Part shown: positions 52,719-61,492 of the stretch, piece after piece
Numbering within the stretch: position 1 is the first letter of the stretch
Layout of the letters: each line of letters opens with the position of its first letter
DNA from: Spirochaetales bacterium
Lineage (GTDB): Bacteria; Spirochaetota; Spirochaetia; DSM-2461
NCBI GenBank assembly: GCA_016936555.1
Contig: JAFGXR010000001.1
Span: forward strand, 1-64,000
Direction: 5' to 3'
Length of the DNA: 64,000 nucleotides
Notes under the pieces: generated by a model
Seen by the model: only the letters and a program-made list of their open reading frames with translations
Told to the model about the DNA's origin: nothing
The model's database searches: none
Position numbers and translations under genes: made by a program

Positions 52719-53375
52719 CTGATCTGGGAGAAGCTTAACTGGAAATTCATTGCAATCACAGCTCTTGTCGCAGCGTTCATTTCCGTTCTTAGCGGTCTTG
52801 TCGGAGGTGTCGATGCGTCTTCGGTATTGCTCCGGGCCATCGTTGTTCTGATTTTTTTCGCTATTTTCGCCGCAGCTGTAAATTGGGTGGCTGTTTCTTT
52901 TCTTGTCAGTGGAGAAACTTTTTCCGGAGATGAAACCGCTCCTTCCGAAAATGCCGGGGGAGGCCGGGTCAATATTATTCTGGATGATGACGATAATCCC
53001 GTTTCGGTGACGCCCGAATCCGATGAAGAGAATGAGGATGATCCCGGTTCCGATGAAGATGATGATGATATACCGCGGGGGGCATCACGGAAGCTTGGAG
53101 AGCGAAGCCGTCAGGTTGATCTGGAAATGGCGACAGCGATGGATATCGACAGTTTGCCCGATCTCGGCTCATTTTCTTCAACTTTTTCTTCTTCAGGACC
53201 TGATGAAGAAAAAAAGACTGATTCCGGTGAAGAAAACGAGTATAATAATAATGCGTCCTTCAGCTCGGGACGCCGCTTAAGTCCGGAAGGAATTGCCGGC
53301 ACTATTGCTGAACAGAACAGTCCTGAAGATTTAGCGAAAGCAGTAAAAACTGTGATGAATAAGGAGACCAAGTAG
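52719..53375 (+). CDS. Acidic two-helix membrane protein of the flagellar cluster
   Basis: The track lists a shorter ORF from TTG 52827, but the frame is open and protein-like from about 52719. It encodes a hydrophobic segment [21 protein letters not shown] before the second one, [27 protein letters not shown]. No ATG exists there; CTG 52719, nine bases after GGGAGGG, is the best start I see. The remainder is a strongly acidic cytoplasmic-type tail ([20 protein letters not shown]) ending with a helix that resembles FliG/MgtE-type adaptor ends only loosely. I recognise no family. It probably relates to flagella because it lies between flhG and the sigma factor. Confidence 0.7.
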   Translation: MIWEKLNWKFIAITALVAAFISVLSGLVGGVDASSVLLRAIVVLIFFAIFAAAVNWVAVSFLVSGETFSGDETAPSENAGGGRVNIILDDDDNPVSVTPESDEENEDDPGSDEDDDDIPRGASRKLGERSRQVDLEMATAMDIDSLPDLGSFSSTFSSSGPDEEKKTDSGEENEYNNNASFSSGRRLSPEGIAGTIAEQNSPEDLAKAVKTVMNKETK

Positions 53376-53383
53376 GATCGCTT

Positions 53384-54172
53384 ATGGCTGACAATATTAT
53401 AAACGGCATTCCCGAAGCGGAATTGTGGAGCAGATACAGAAAAACCAGAGATGCCGGTATCAGAGATGCGATTATCAAGCAGTATGCCCCGCTGGTAAAA
53501 TACGTGGCGGGCAAGGTCTCCATCGGTATGCCCCACAATGTGGATTTTGATGATCTGGTCGGGTTCGGTGTTTTCGGTCTCTTTGATGCTATTGAAAAAT
53601 TCGATCCGGAAAAGCATGTTAAATTTAAAACCTATGCCGTAACGAGGATCCGGGGCTCGATTATCGATGAGCTCAGGTCGATAGACTGGGTTCCCCGGTC
53701 GGTCCGGCAGAAAAGCCGTGAACTCGATGAAGCCGTGCAGAGGCTGGAATCGAGACTCGGCAGATCGGCAACCGATGAGGAAATCGCATCTGAGATGAAT
53801 CTCGATCAGGATGATTTCAACCGCGTTATGCTCAAGGTCAGCGGGACCTCTCTTCTTTCTCTCAATGATATCTGGAACAGCGGTGACGAAAATGATAAGG
53901 TCTCGCTTGTCGATACGATAGAATCTCCCTCTAGCCTGCAGCCGGAAATGATTGTGGAAAAAGAGGAAATTAAAAGGGTTATAGTCGAAGCGATACAGAA
54001 TCTTCCGGAGAAAGAGAAGAAAGTGCTCGTTCTTTATTATTACGAGGATCTGACTCTCAAGGAGATCGGAAACGTTCTGGATGTAACGGAATCCCGTATT
54101 TCACAGCTCCATACCAAAGCCATTTCCCGGCTGAGAGCAAAACTGACGAATGTGAAAAAGGGAATTATGTAA
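53384..54172 (+). CDS. fliA: Sigma factor of the FliA/WhiG (sigma28) family
   Basis: This 262-residue factor directs late flagellar and chemotaxis transcription. Regions are clear: region 2 ([60 protein letters not shown]), region 3 ([14 protein letters not shown]) and region 4 with a helix-turn-helix ([24 protein letters not shown]). Borrelia lacks this factor, so its presence sets this organism apart from that genus. It follows the acidic membrane gene after 8 bases. Confidence 0.94.
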   Translation: MADNIINGIPEAELWSRYRKTRDAGIRDAIIKQYAPLVKYVAGKVSIGMPHNVDFDDLVGFGVFGLFDAIEKFDPEKHVKFKTYAVTRIRGSIIDELRSIDWVPRSVRQKSRELDEAVQRLESRLGRSATDEEIASEMNLDQDDFNRVMLKVSGTSLLSLNDIWNSGDENDKVSLVDTIESPSSLQPEMIVEKEEIKRVIVEAIQNLPEKEKKVLVLYYYEDLTLKEIGNVLDVTESRISQLHTKAISRLRAKLTNVKKGIM

Positions 54173-54185
54173 AACAGAGGTCATT

Positions 54186-56156
54186 ATGGTTTCCAATGAG
54201 CAGATCCGAGAATTCATGCTTCATCAGATTGAATTGGATAAAGAACGCACCTCTGTCCACGTCACAGGTAAAAATATAGAAGATGCTCTTCTGCAGGGGT
54301 CCATTGAACTGGGAGTCCCGGTGAGGAAACTGGAATATGAAATCCTTGACAGGGGAAAGAGGGGCGTCTTCGGAGTCGGCCATAAAGATTGCACACTCAT
54401 CGTATATCAGGCGGAAAAGATCGTATTCGACGATAATTCCGATCTGGACGATCTCGATCATCTGGGTAACATGGATCAGGGGGAGGACGTTATCAGAGAG
54501 GACAGGACCGGCGAGTTCTCTCTCCGTCTCAGTCGCGACGGATACGCCTATCTGAAAGTTAAAAAGCCCTATGGCGAGGGCGAACCGGTGACTTCGGAAG
54601 AGATTGAAGCCGAAATCTTTAACAGGGCACTTACTTCCTATGATATGAAAATCGTTGAGGATGTCCTTCGCCGGGCAGACGATATGTTTGTTAAAATCGG
54701 CGAGTTTTCCTATAATCCCGTAAACGATCCGCTTATGTCTATCGAAGTGGATGATGAGGAAATGACCGCTTCAATTTACGTTTCAGAACCCGGTCCCGGA
54801 GGGGCGAATCTCACATCTGATGATATCAGGGGCTTTCTGAAAAACAACCGTGTCATAGCGGGTATAGAAGATGAGCTCCTTCAGGCTTTCGAGGATAATC
54901 CGGTTTACCGGCAGACCTATGTGGTAGCCAGAGGAATCGAACCGGTCCACGGTCAGGACGGCTATATAAAATATCTCTTTGAAATCGATCCCCATAAGGT
55001 AAAACTGAAAATCAAAGATGACGGAAAAGTCGATTTTAAAGAGCTGAATCTGATTCAGAATGTCATTAAAGGGCAGCCTCTGGCTAAAAAGATTCCTCCG
55101 GAACTCGGTAAAAACGGAAAAAACATATACGGAACGCCGATCAAGGCCCGTGACGGAAAAGACATACAGATAGGTCTGGGGAAAAACGTAACCATTGCTC
55201 AGAATGGTGAGCTGGCCGTAGCTGAAGAGAGCGGACAGGTCCTGCTCAGCAAGGGCAAGATCAGTGTGGAAACCGTTATGGTTATTTCCGGTGACGTCAA
55301 CACTTCGACCGGTAATATAAATGCCCTGGGCACAGTCGTAATCAAGGGGAATGTCGAAGACGGATTTGAAGTAACAGCCCAGGGGACGATTGAAGTTCTG
55401 GGATTTGTCGGGAAGTCAAAATTGACATCGGGCGGTGATATCGTGGTCAAACAGGGTATCAACGGCGGTGAGGGAGATGATTCGGGAATGATTAAAGCTC
55501 AGAAAAGCGTCTGGGCGTCATTTATTACAAATGCCACTGTAGAGTCGGGCAGCAATGTTATCGTCAGCGACGGTATTGTCAATTCGAAGGTTGACGCCAA
55601 CTCAAAAATTCTCTGTCAGGGAAAAAGAGCCAAGATCGTGGGCGGCCATGTCCGGGCTGCCGAAGAGGTCAACGCCGCCGTTCTGGGGTCTCCCCATGGC
55701 GCTGAAACCATTATCGAAGTAGGTTACGACCCCAAAACGAAAGAAGAGATAGAAAAGTTCGAAGCCGAACAGAAAACCATCGAAGAGAAACTCGATGAAC
55801 TGGGGCGCAACATTCAGGGGCTTCTCAAGCAGAAGAAGATTATGAAAGACAAATTCCCCTCGCAGAAAGTCCAGGCACTGATGAACCAGAAAAAGATCCT
55901 GAACAAGTTGTCGCTTGAGAAAAACAAGGTCACAGCCGAAATTGAAAGAAGACTGGACTATCTTGAATCCCTGAAAGTATCTGGCAAGATCAGCGCATCC
56001 AAGACAGTTCATGCGGGAGTCAAGGTTTTTATAAAGGACGCGGCTCTCGATATTACGAACCCCTACGACAACGCAGTTACATTTGTCGTGGAAAACGGTT
56101 TTATTACGACCACCGCCTATGAAGAAATTGCGGAGGAACTGATCCGGAGGGATTAA
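54186..56156 (+). CDS. FapA/DUF342-family flagellar assembly protein
   Basis: The 656-residue protein starts with a Jag-N-like domain (VHVTGKNIEDALLQGSIELGVPVRKLEYEILDRGKRGVFGVGHK) and then the DUF342 region, with IPPELGKNGKNIYGTPIKARDG and a beta-helical run (GDVNTSTGNINALGTVVIKGNVEDGFEVTAQGTIEVLGFVG). The end is coiled coil (EKFEAEQKTIEEKLDELGRNI) and a beta-helix cap. FapA-type proteins are associated with flagella and are also compared with MinC-like beta-helices. The gene shares a stop/start overlap with the next one. Confidence 0.88.
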   Translation: MVSNEQIREFMLHQIELDKERTSVHVTGKNIEDALLQGSIELGVPVRKLEYEILDRGKRGVFGVGHKDCTLIVYQAEKIVFDDNSDLDDLDHLGNMDQGEDVIREDRTGEFSLRLSRDGYAYLKVKKPYGEGEPVTSEEIEAEIFNRALTSYDMKIVEDVLRRADDMFVKIGEFSYNPVNDPLMSIEVDDEEMTASIYVSEPGPGGANLTSDDIRGFLKNNRVIAGIEDELLQAFEDNPVYRQTYVVARGIEPVHGQDGYIKYLFEIDPHKVKLKIKDDGKVDFKELNLIQNVIKGQPLAKKIPPELGKNGKNIYGTPIKARDGKDIQIGLGKNVTIAQNGELAVAEESGQVLLSKGKISVETVMVISGDVNTSTGNINALGTVVIKGNVEDGFEVTAQGTIEVLGFVGKSKLTSGGDIVVKQGINGGEGDDSGMIKAQKSVWASFITNATVESGSNVIVSDGIVNSKVDANSKILCQGKRAKIVGGHVRAAEEVNAAVLGSPHGAETIIEVGYDPKTKEEIEKFEAEQKTIEEKLDELGRNIQGLLKQKKIMKDKFPSQKVQALMNQKKILNKLSLEKNKVTAEIERRLDYLESLKVSGKISASKTVHAGVKVFIKDAALDITNPYDNAVTFVVENGFITTTAYEEIAEELIRRD

Positions 56157-56479
56157 TGGCTATCACGCCCCTCGACCTGCAGACTATGTTTGTCAGGTTG
56201 AATGAAGTGGGAAAAGAGCAGAATCATCTCAAAGAAGCTGTGGCGTCGCAGCAGGCTGCCGGAGCTAAAGAATTGAAGGAACAGGAACTCAGGCAGGACA
56301 AATCGGTCAATAAAGCGGAAGAGGACAAGGAAGCCCAGAAGCTGAAAGAGGAAGGCGGCGGTGAAAAGAACGGGGCGGACTCGAGAGAAAGGGAAAAAAG
56401 CGAAGAACAATCTGCCCGTCCTCAGAGAAAAGTATTCAGCGATCCCGAAATGGGATCTCACATCGATATATCAGGTTAA
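56156..56479 (+). CDS. Small charged hypothetical protein
   Basis: The 107-residue protein has a short ordered start (MAITPLDLQTMFVRLNEVGKEQ), then a low-complexity Lys/Glu/Gln helix (QAAGAKELKEQELRQDKSVN) and a final RKVFSDPEMGSHIDISG. There is no membrane segment. I do not recognise it. It is coupled to the FapA gene by a one-base overlap (TAATG). Confidence 0.6.
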   Translation: MAITPLDLQTMFVRLNEVGKEQNHLKEAVASQQAAGAKELKEQELRQDKSVNKAEEDKEAQKLKEEGGGEKNGADSREREKSEEQSARPQRKVFSDPEMGSHIDISG

Positions 56480-56482
56480 TCT

Positions 56483-56977
56483 ATGACAACAGCTTTTACG
56501 GTTGCGGGAATTTGTCTCCTGGCCATTTACTCTGTTTATTTTCTTCTGAACAGGCGAATTTCGAATATTCTAGAGTCGGAAAAAATCCTGTCGAGGGTTG
56601 ATGAAGAAGTCAATTCTCTCATCCTTGAACTGAATCAGACCACAGAAAGGAATATACTTCTGGTGGAGGACCGGATCAAAAAACTGACGGCACTCATGGA
56701 GGATGCAGATAAGACGGTTTTAAGGCTCAATCGGGAGCTGAACAGAAAAAAGGAGGAGACCGAAGGTTATTCCCATCTTTCAAAGATGAGAAAAATTCCC
56801 CCGCCTGTTGATGAAAAGGTAAGGGAGCCTGAGAATTCTGACGAAAATCTAAGTGAAAAAAATAGAATACTGGAGATGTACAACCGGGGGATGGCCCCCG
56901 AACTGATCGCTTCGCGCACCGGGACATCCATCGGAGAAGTGGAACTGATCATCACATTGAATTCCAGAAAGGGCTGA
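56483..56977 (+). CDS. Membrane-anchored coiled-coil protein with helix-turn-helix-like end
   Basis: The 164-residue protein has an N-terminal membrane helix (FTVAGICLLAIYSVYFLL), a coiled coil (LNQTTERNILLVEDRIKKL ... LRLNRELNRKKEET), and a C-terminal NRILEMYNRGMAPELIASRT, then GTSIGEVELIITL. That end looks like the small DUF2802/YlxL-type domain found in flagellar clusters of other bacteria, which I cannot confirm by eye. It may be an envelope-tethered regulator. Confidence 0.6.
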   Translation: MTTAFTVAGICLLAIYSVYFLLNRRISNILESEKILSRVDEEVNSLILELNQTTERNILLVEDRIKKLTALMEDADKTVLRLNRELNRKKEETEGYSHLSKMRKIPPPVDEKVREPENSDENLSEKNRILEMYNRGMAPELIASRTGTSIGEVELIITLNSRKG

Positions 56978-56980
56978 TGT

Positions 56981-58675
56981 TTGAAACATATAATCGGTAT
57001 CGACCTGGGAACGACCAATTCCTCGGCGGCATTTTACGACAAAAGAGAACTGACCATTATTCCCAACAGCAGGGGACAGCGGATAACGCCTTCCGCCGTG
57101 GCGATTGATCCCTCCGGAGAAATCCTTGTGGGGGAGTCCGCCAGAAACCAGGCTCTGGTCAATAAAGACGCGACAGTTCTGAATGTGAAACGCCGTATGG
57201 GATCCGATTATATCTATACGATTAATGGCAGGGGATACAGCCCCCAGGAAATTTCTTCTTTTATTCTCAGATCTCTTAAAAAGGACTGTGAAAACTATCT
57301 CGGAGAAACGGTGACAGAAGCGGTTATCACCGTTCCGGCCTATTTTAACGAAAGACAGAGAAAAGCCACAATAGAGGCGGGACGCCTTGCCGGGCTGAAA
57401 GTGCGAAAGATCATCAACGAGCCCACTTCTTCAGCTCTCATATTCGCGGACCGGAAAAAAGAGGACCGCACTCTTCTCGTTTACGATCTGGGCGGCGGGA
57501 CTTTTGACGTATCGCTTCTCCGCAAAGAGGGAAACCGTTTTATCGTCATCGCGTCCAACGGGGAATCGAGACTGGGCGGCGTTGATTTTGACGATCTCCT
57601 CTACAAAAGGGTCGCGACTTATTTTTCCTCCCGATCCGGTATCAATGTTGATGAGGATAAACTGCTTGTCCAGCACCTCAGAAACCGGGTGGAACAGGCT
57701 AAAATCGAACTGTCCACAAGACAGAGCGCTACGATCTCTCTCCCCTTTATCGCTACGGGCAGAGGACCCGTTCACCTGACATGTACCGTGACCAGAGATG
57801 AGTTCAACAGAATGATATCACCTCTGGCGGAACGGACCATGAATCTTCTCGACAAGACTCTCCGCGAGTCGGGTACGGACCGCGGGAAAATAGACAATCT
57901 GGTCCTCTCCGGCGGTTCGAGCCGTATCCCTCTGATCCGGGAGATGCTGCAGGACCGTTTCGGTTTCACATTTGAGAAGCAGGTCAATCCCGAAGAGTCC
58001 GTCGCTCTGGGAGCGGCGTTCCAGGGATATCTTCTCGAACAGGGAGAAAAGGAAATAGAGATACAGGATGTGACATCCCATAGTCTCGGCGTAGAAATCG
58101 ACGACGGCACGTTCATCCCCATTATCCGGAAAAATTCTCCTCTTCCCTCTATTCAGTTCAAGACTTTCACTACGGTCGCAGACAACCAGAGATCGGTTGA
58201 AATCAAGATTCTCGAGGGGGAACACCGCAGGGCTTCACTTAATTCGCCCTACGGACGATTTCTCCTTTCGGGAATCCGGCAGGGCAGGAGAGGCGATGCC
58301 CGCATCAAAGTCGCATTTAAAGTCGATACTGACGGGCTGCTCCATGTCAAAGCCAAGGATATGGATACGGGAATCAGGCAGAATATCATATTCACATCTT
58401 CTGTCATGGATAGCGGAAGCCGGTCCGAGGACGAAGAGCTGATTATTCTGGAAAAAAGAGTTCATTCCCTGATCAACAGGGTGCAGGGGCTCAATAAAAT
58501 GTCGCCTCTTTCTTATGATTTCAATTTTCAGTTTGAGATCCGGGAAGTCCTGTCAAGCGCCGGACAGTCTCTTCAGGACCGGGATTCAGAGGGATTGTGG
58601 GAAGCTAAAACGGCTCTTGAATCCATTGCGGCGGAACTGAATGCTATTCTCGACGGGGAGGTTCAGGCTGTATGA
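56981..58675 (+). CDS. Hsp70-family chaperone (DnaK paralogue)
   Basis: The 564-residue protein has the Hsp70 ATPase domain with GIDLGTTNSSAAFYDKRELT, AVITVPAYFNERQRKATIEAG, LVYDLGGGTFDVSLL and LVLSGGSSRIPLI. The substrate domain follows (IEIQDVTSHSLGVEIDDGTF) and the helical lid is short. There is no EEVD-type C-terminus. It is shorter than a housekeeping DnaK (about 610-640), so it is probably a second, dedicated Hsp70. The start is TTG at 56981. It overlaps a J-domain gene by 4 bases, so the two should form a chaperone pair. Confidence 0.9.
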   Translation: MKHIIGIDLGTTNSSAAFYDKRELTIIPNSRGQRITPSAVAIDPSGEILVGESARNQALVNKDATVLNVKRRMGSDYIYTINGRGYSPQEISSFILRSLKKDCENYLGETVTEAVITVPAYFNERQRKATIEAGRLAGLKVRKIINEPTSSALIFADRKKEDRTLLVYDLGGGTFDVSLLRKEGNRFIVIASNGESRLGGVDFDDLLYKRVATYFSSRSGINVDEDKLLVQHLRNRVEQAKIELSTRQSATISLPFIATGRGPVHLTCTVTRDEFNRMISPLAERTMNLLDKTLRESGTDRGKIDNLVLSGGSSRIPLIREMLQDRFGFTFEKQVNPEESVALGAAFQGYLLEQGEKEIEIQDVTSHSLGVEIDDGTFIPIIRKNSPLPSIQFKTFTTVADNQRSVEIKILEGEHRRASLNSPYGRFLLSGIRQGRRGDARIKVAFKVDTDGLLHVKAKDMDTGIRQNIIFTSSVMDSGSRSEDEELIILEKRVHSLINRVQGLNKMSPLSYDFNFQFEIREVLSSAGQSLQDRDSEGLWEAKTALESIAAELNAILDGEVQAV

Positions 58676-59556
58676 CCGTCAACGACTGTTTCCGCATTCT
58701 CGAATTGCCGAGAACAGCCGGGATCGATGAGCTGAAATTCGCTTACCGCACCATGGCCAAGAAATATCATCCCGACAGAAAAGGCGGTGACAGCAGAAAG
58801 TTCACCCGTCTCCATGAAGCTTACGAATTCCTTCTCGATTACGGCCCTTTTAAGAGCGGCTTTACCGCCAGAACTGTAAATCCTTCAGCCGGAGAGACCG
58901 GAGGGAGAACCGCTGAGGAGAAAAAAAGGCGTGAAGAGGAGCTGTACAGGCGCCGTCAGGCCGAAATGCGCAGAAAAGAAGAAGAGCGGGAATCGGAGCG
59001 CCGCGCCGCCGAAGAGAAAAAAAAGCAGGATATCAGGGAATCAGTCCGACGCGCTGCCGAGGAGCGGAAAAGACGGCAGGAAGCGATGGAACGGGAGCGT
59101 AGAAAGGCCGATGCGAAAGGGCGGAGAGATAAAGAGGAAAAACTCAGGAAGGATGCGGACCGTTTGAAAAATCCGGTTCACCTTGCCCGTCTCGCCGGAG
59201 AAGTCCTCTCGGGAAACAAACCGGACAGGGATAAGCTGAAGGCGATAGAAACTCTTGTCAGTCTTAAAAGGAAATCAGCCTATCCCTACCTGAAAAAAGG
59301 TTTTTACAACTCTTCCGAGAAGGTGACAGCCGCTTCGATCCGAGCTGTCGGCCTTCTCCAGATCGTTCAGGCCGGCCCTGAATTGACTTCGCTCATGTGT
59401 TCGGGCTCTCCCCTGATCAGAAAAGCTGTGCTCGATGCGGTCTCATCCTTCAGAAATCCCTCTCTGTTCAGAAGCATTATCGAACTGGGGCTGAGTGACC
59501 GGGATAAATCGCTGCAGGCTCAGGCAGAGCAAATCCGGAGCCGTTTCAATGGATAG
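58672..59556 (+). CDS. J-domain protein with charged linker and HEAT-like repeats
   Basis: The N-terminal J-domain (residues 2-65) has KYHPDRKGGDSRKFTRLHEAYEFL with the essential HPD. Residues 80-165 are an almost uninterrupted Arg/Lys/Glu helix (RREEELYRRRQAEMRRKEEE). The last 120 residues look like HEAT repeats (DKLKAIETLVSLKRKSAYPYL, AASIRAVGLLQIVQAGPELT). It has no DnaJ zinc or C-terminal domain, so it is a specialised co-chaperone of the preceding Hsp70. ATG 58672 overlaps that gene's stop, and it overlaps cheA by 8 bases. Confidence 0.85.
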   Translation: MTVNDCFRILELPRTAGIDELKFAYRTMAKKYHPDRKGGDSRKFTRLHEAYEFLLDYGPFKSGFTARTVNPSAGETGGRTAEEKKRREEELYRRRQAEMRRKEEERESERRAAEEKKKQDIRESVRRAAEERKRRQEAMERERRKADAKGRRDKEEKLRKDADRLKNPVHLARLAGEVLSGNKPDRDKLKAIETLVSLKRKSAYPYLKKGFYNSSEKVTAASIRAVGLLQIVQAGPELTSLMCSGSPLIRKAVLDAVSSFRNPSLFRSIIELGLSDRDKSLQAQAEQIRSRFNG

Positions 59557-61408
59557 CGCCACTGCCCATACCGATGAGTTTCTCCGCAACGCCGAAGAGA
59601 TCATGGAGTCGCTGATCTCCGACCTGGAAGACTGGAAGAAAGATCCCTACAACAGACACCTGATTGACCGGATATTCCGTTACATGCATTCTCTGAAATC
59701 GGGAGCGGCCTTTCTGGAAATGTCGACCCTTGAATCATTGGCCCATTCTCTGGAATCTCTATTCGACAGTTATCGCAGGGGCGCTGAGACCGATGAGGCA
59801 ACCATCGGAAAGGTCATGAAAGCCCAATCGATTATGAGCAGAGAACTGGACAGGCTTTTGGAGGAGAACCTTCCGCCGCTGGTCGATTTTTCTCATTCGG
59901 GGGAAGATCGCAAGGTTGAAGAGTCCTCCTTGCAGAAACGGGACCTTTTCTCGCCTTTCGAGAAGGAGCTGCTCGGTGAAGCATCGCGCAGGGGAGAGAA
60001 ACTCTACAGAATCATCTGTCATCTCGATGAGTTCCCCCAGATGCTCTACGCCCGGGCCTATCTGCTGATGAATAATCTGGAGCTTTCGGTCAATGTTATT
60101 GCCACGAATCCTCCCATGGATGATCGGAAAGCCGATTTTTCACGATTCACTGCTTATATCACGACCGATCTCGATGAGAGCGGGATCTATAAAGCGGTTA
60201 ATGTCGATTCGGTGGTCAGAGTCGATCTTATCAGACTTGATTATGCATCCTATCTTGAGCGTGACGATGATGTCATTAACCTCAATTTTGACGAGGATAA
60301 AGCACATCCCGCGGGATCGTGGATCCGGGTCGAACAGAGGAAAGTCGATGAACTGGCCGGGTATATCGAGCAGTTGAAAGTTTCGACGGGCCGCTTCTCC
60401 TCGTACAGAACAAAAATGGATGATCTTCACGCCCTGGCCAGAGGGATGGAAAGGGTTCTTCTCGATGTAACTATGGTCCCCCTCAATACGCTGCTTAAGG
60501 GGTTTCCGAGATTTGTAGAAGAACTCTGCCGGAAAACGGGAAAATCCGCCGAACTGATTATGAGCGGAGAATCCTGTACGGTGGACAGAACGGTTTTCGA
60601 TATCATTTCGGAGACTCTCCAGCATCTGATCCGCAATGCCGTATATCACGGGCTTGAAAAATTCGATCAGAGGCGGAAAGCAGGCAAGAGCGAATCGGGA
60701 TCACTGGTCATACATACGGAAATGTCCGATGAACTCATCCATATAACTATAAGCGACGACGGAAGGGGTATCGACAGGGAGAAAGTTCTGGAACGGGCTT
60801 CGAAACTCGGCCTGAGAGAGCGGGGGGACGGAGATCTGCTCTCCATTCTGGCCAAACCGGGATTCTCCACTGTCGAAGAAGCGGATTCACTCTCGGGCCG
60901 GGGAGTCGGGCTCGATCTGGTTCTCCACAATATCCAGGACAAACTCAAAGGGGAGATCGAGCTGATAAACGACGAGGGCCGCGGTGTCACATATAAAATT
61001 GTCATTCCCACATCACGGGTCATGACAAAAATCCTTCTGATGAGAAGCGGCGGCCGGACCATGGCTTTTCCCGCCCGGAATGTCGACAGCACGCTGCCTT
61101 TCAACATCCGTTCCCTGACGGGAGAGCGGGAGGATTTTCTTTACTACAGATATGGAGAGGAAGAGCTTCCCCTTTACACGGAATCGGGCCGGCTCCATCA
61201 TGTTTCGGAAGGCTTTGAGGGGGGATATATCCTGATCGTTACCTATCTCGGGCTCAAAGCGGCAATTTATACGGAAGAGCTGCTTATGGAGAAGGAAATA
61301 CTCTCTGACAATCTCCGGCTCAACGAAGAAGCCGAACCCTTTCTCTATAAAGCTGTTCTTTCCGGCGAAGACTGCCTCTATCTGTCTCCGTCCATAATCA
61401 GTATCTGA
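59549..61408 (+). CDS. cheA: Divergent CheA-type chemotaxis histidine kinase
   Basis: ATG 59549 gives 619 residues. In order: an Hpt/P1 domain with the phosphorylatable His in RIFRYMHSLKSGAAFLEM; a P2-like region (FEKELLGEASRRGEKLYRI); the P3 dimerisation helix (VEQRKVDELAGYIEQLK); the P4 kinase with N-box HLIRNAVYHGLE, DDGRGID and LSGRGVGLDLV; and a C-terminal CheW-like P5. The N-box normally reads NAVDHG; here the Asp is Tyr. It is likely a second-type CheA. No CheY or CheB lies near it. It overlaps the J-protein gene. Confidence 0.85.
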   Translation: MDSATAHTDEFLRNAEEIMESLISDLEDWKKDPYNRHLIDRIFRYMHSLKSGAAFLEMSTLESLAHSLESLFDSYRRGAETDEATIGKVMKAQSIMSRELDRLLEENLPPLVDFSHSGEDRKVEESSLQKRDLFSPFEKELLGEASRRGEKLYRIICHLDEFPQMLYARAYLLMNNLELSVNVIATNPPMDDRKADFSRFTAYITTDLDESGIYKAVNVDSVVRVDLIRLDYASYLERDDDVINLNFDEDKAHPAGSWIRVEQRKVDELAGYIEQLKVSTGRFSSYRTKMDDLHALARGMERVLLDVTMVPLNTLLKGFPRFVEELCRKTGKSAELIMSGESCTVDRTVFDIISETLQHLIRNAVYHGLEKFDQRRKAGKSESGSLVIHTEMSDELIHITISDDGRGIDREKVLERASKLGLRERGDGDLLSILAKPGFSTVEEADSLSGRGVGLDLVLHNIQDKLKGEIELINDEGRGVTYKIVIPTSRVMTKILLMRSGGRTMAFPARNVDSTLPFNIRSLTGEREDFLYYRYGEEELPLYTESGRLHHVSEGFEGGYILIVTYLGLKAAIYTEELLMEKEILSDNLRLNEEAEPFLYKAVLSGEDCLYLSPSIISI

Positions 61409-61492
61409 TCTTTTACGCCAATATCTGTGCAAAATTAAATTGCTTCTCTTATACTTATTTAAATAGTACAAAACAGTATCCGGAGGATCAAT

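Noticed and set aside
61440-61469. TTGCTT-TAGTAC pair before the receptor gene as a promoter
   Set aside because: Both boxes are too weak; the 84-base gap probably has a promoter but I cannot place it.
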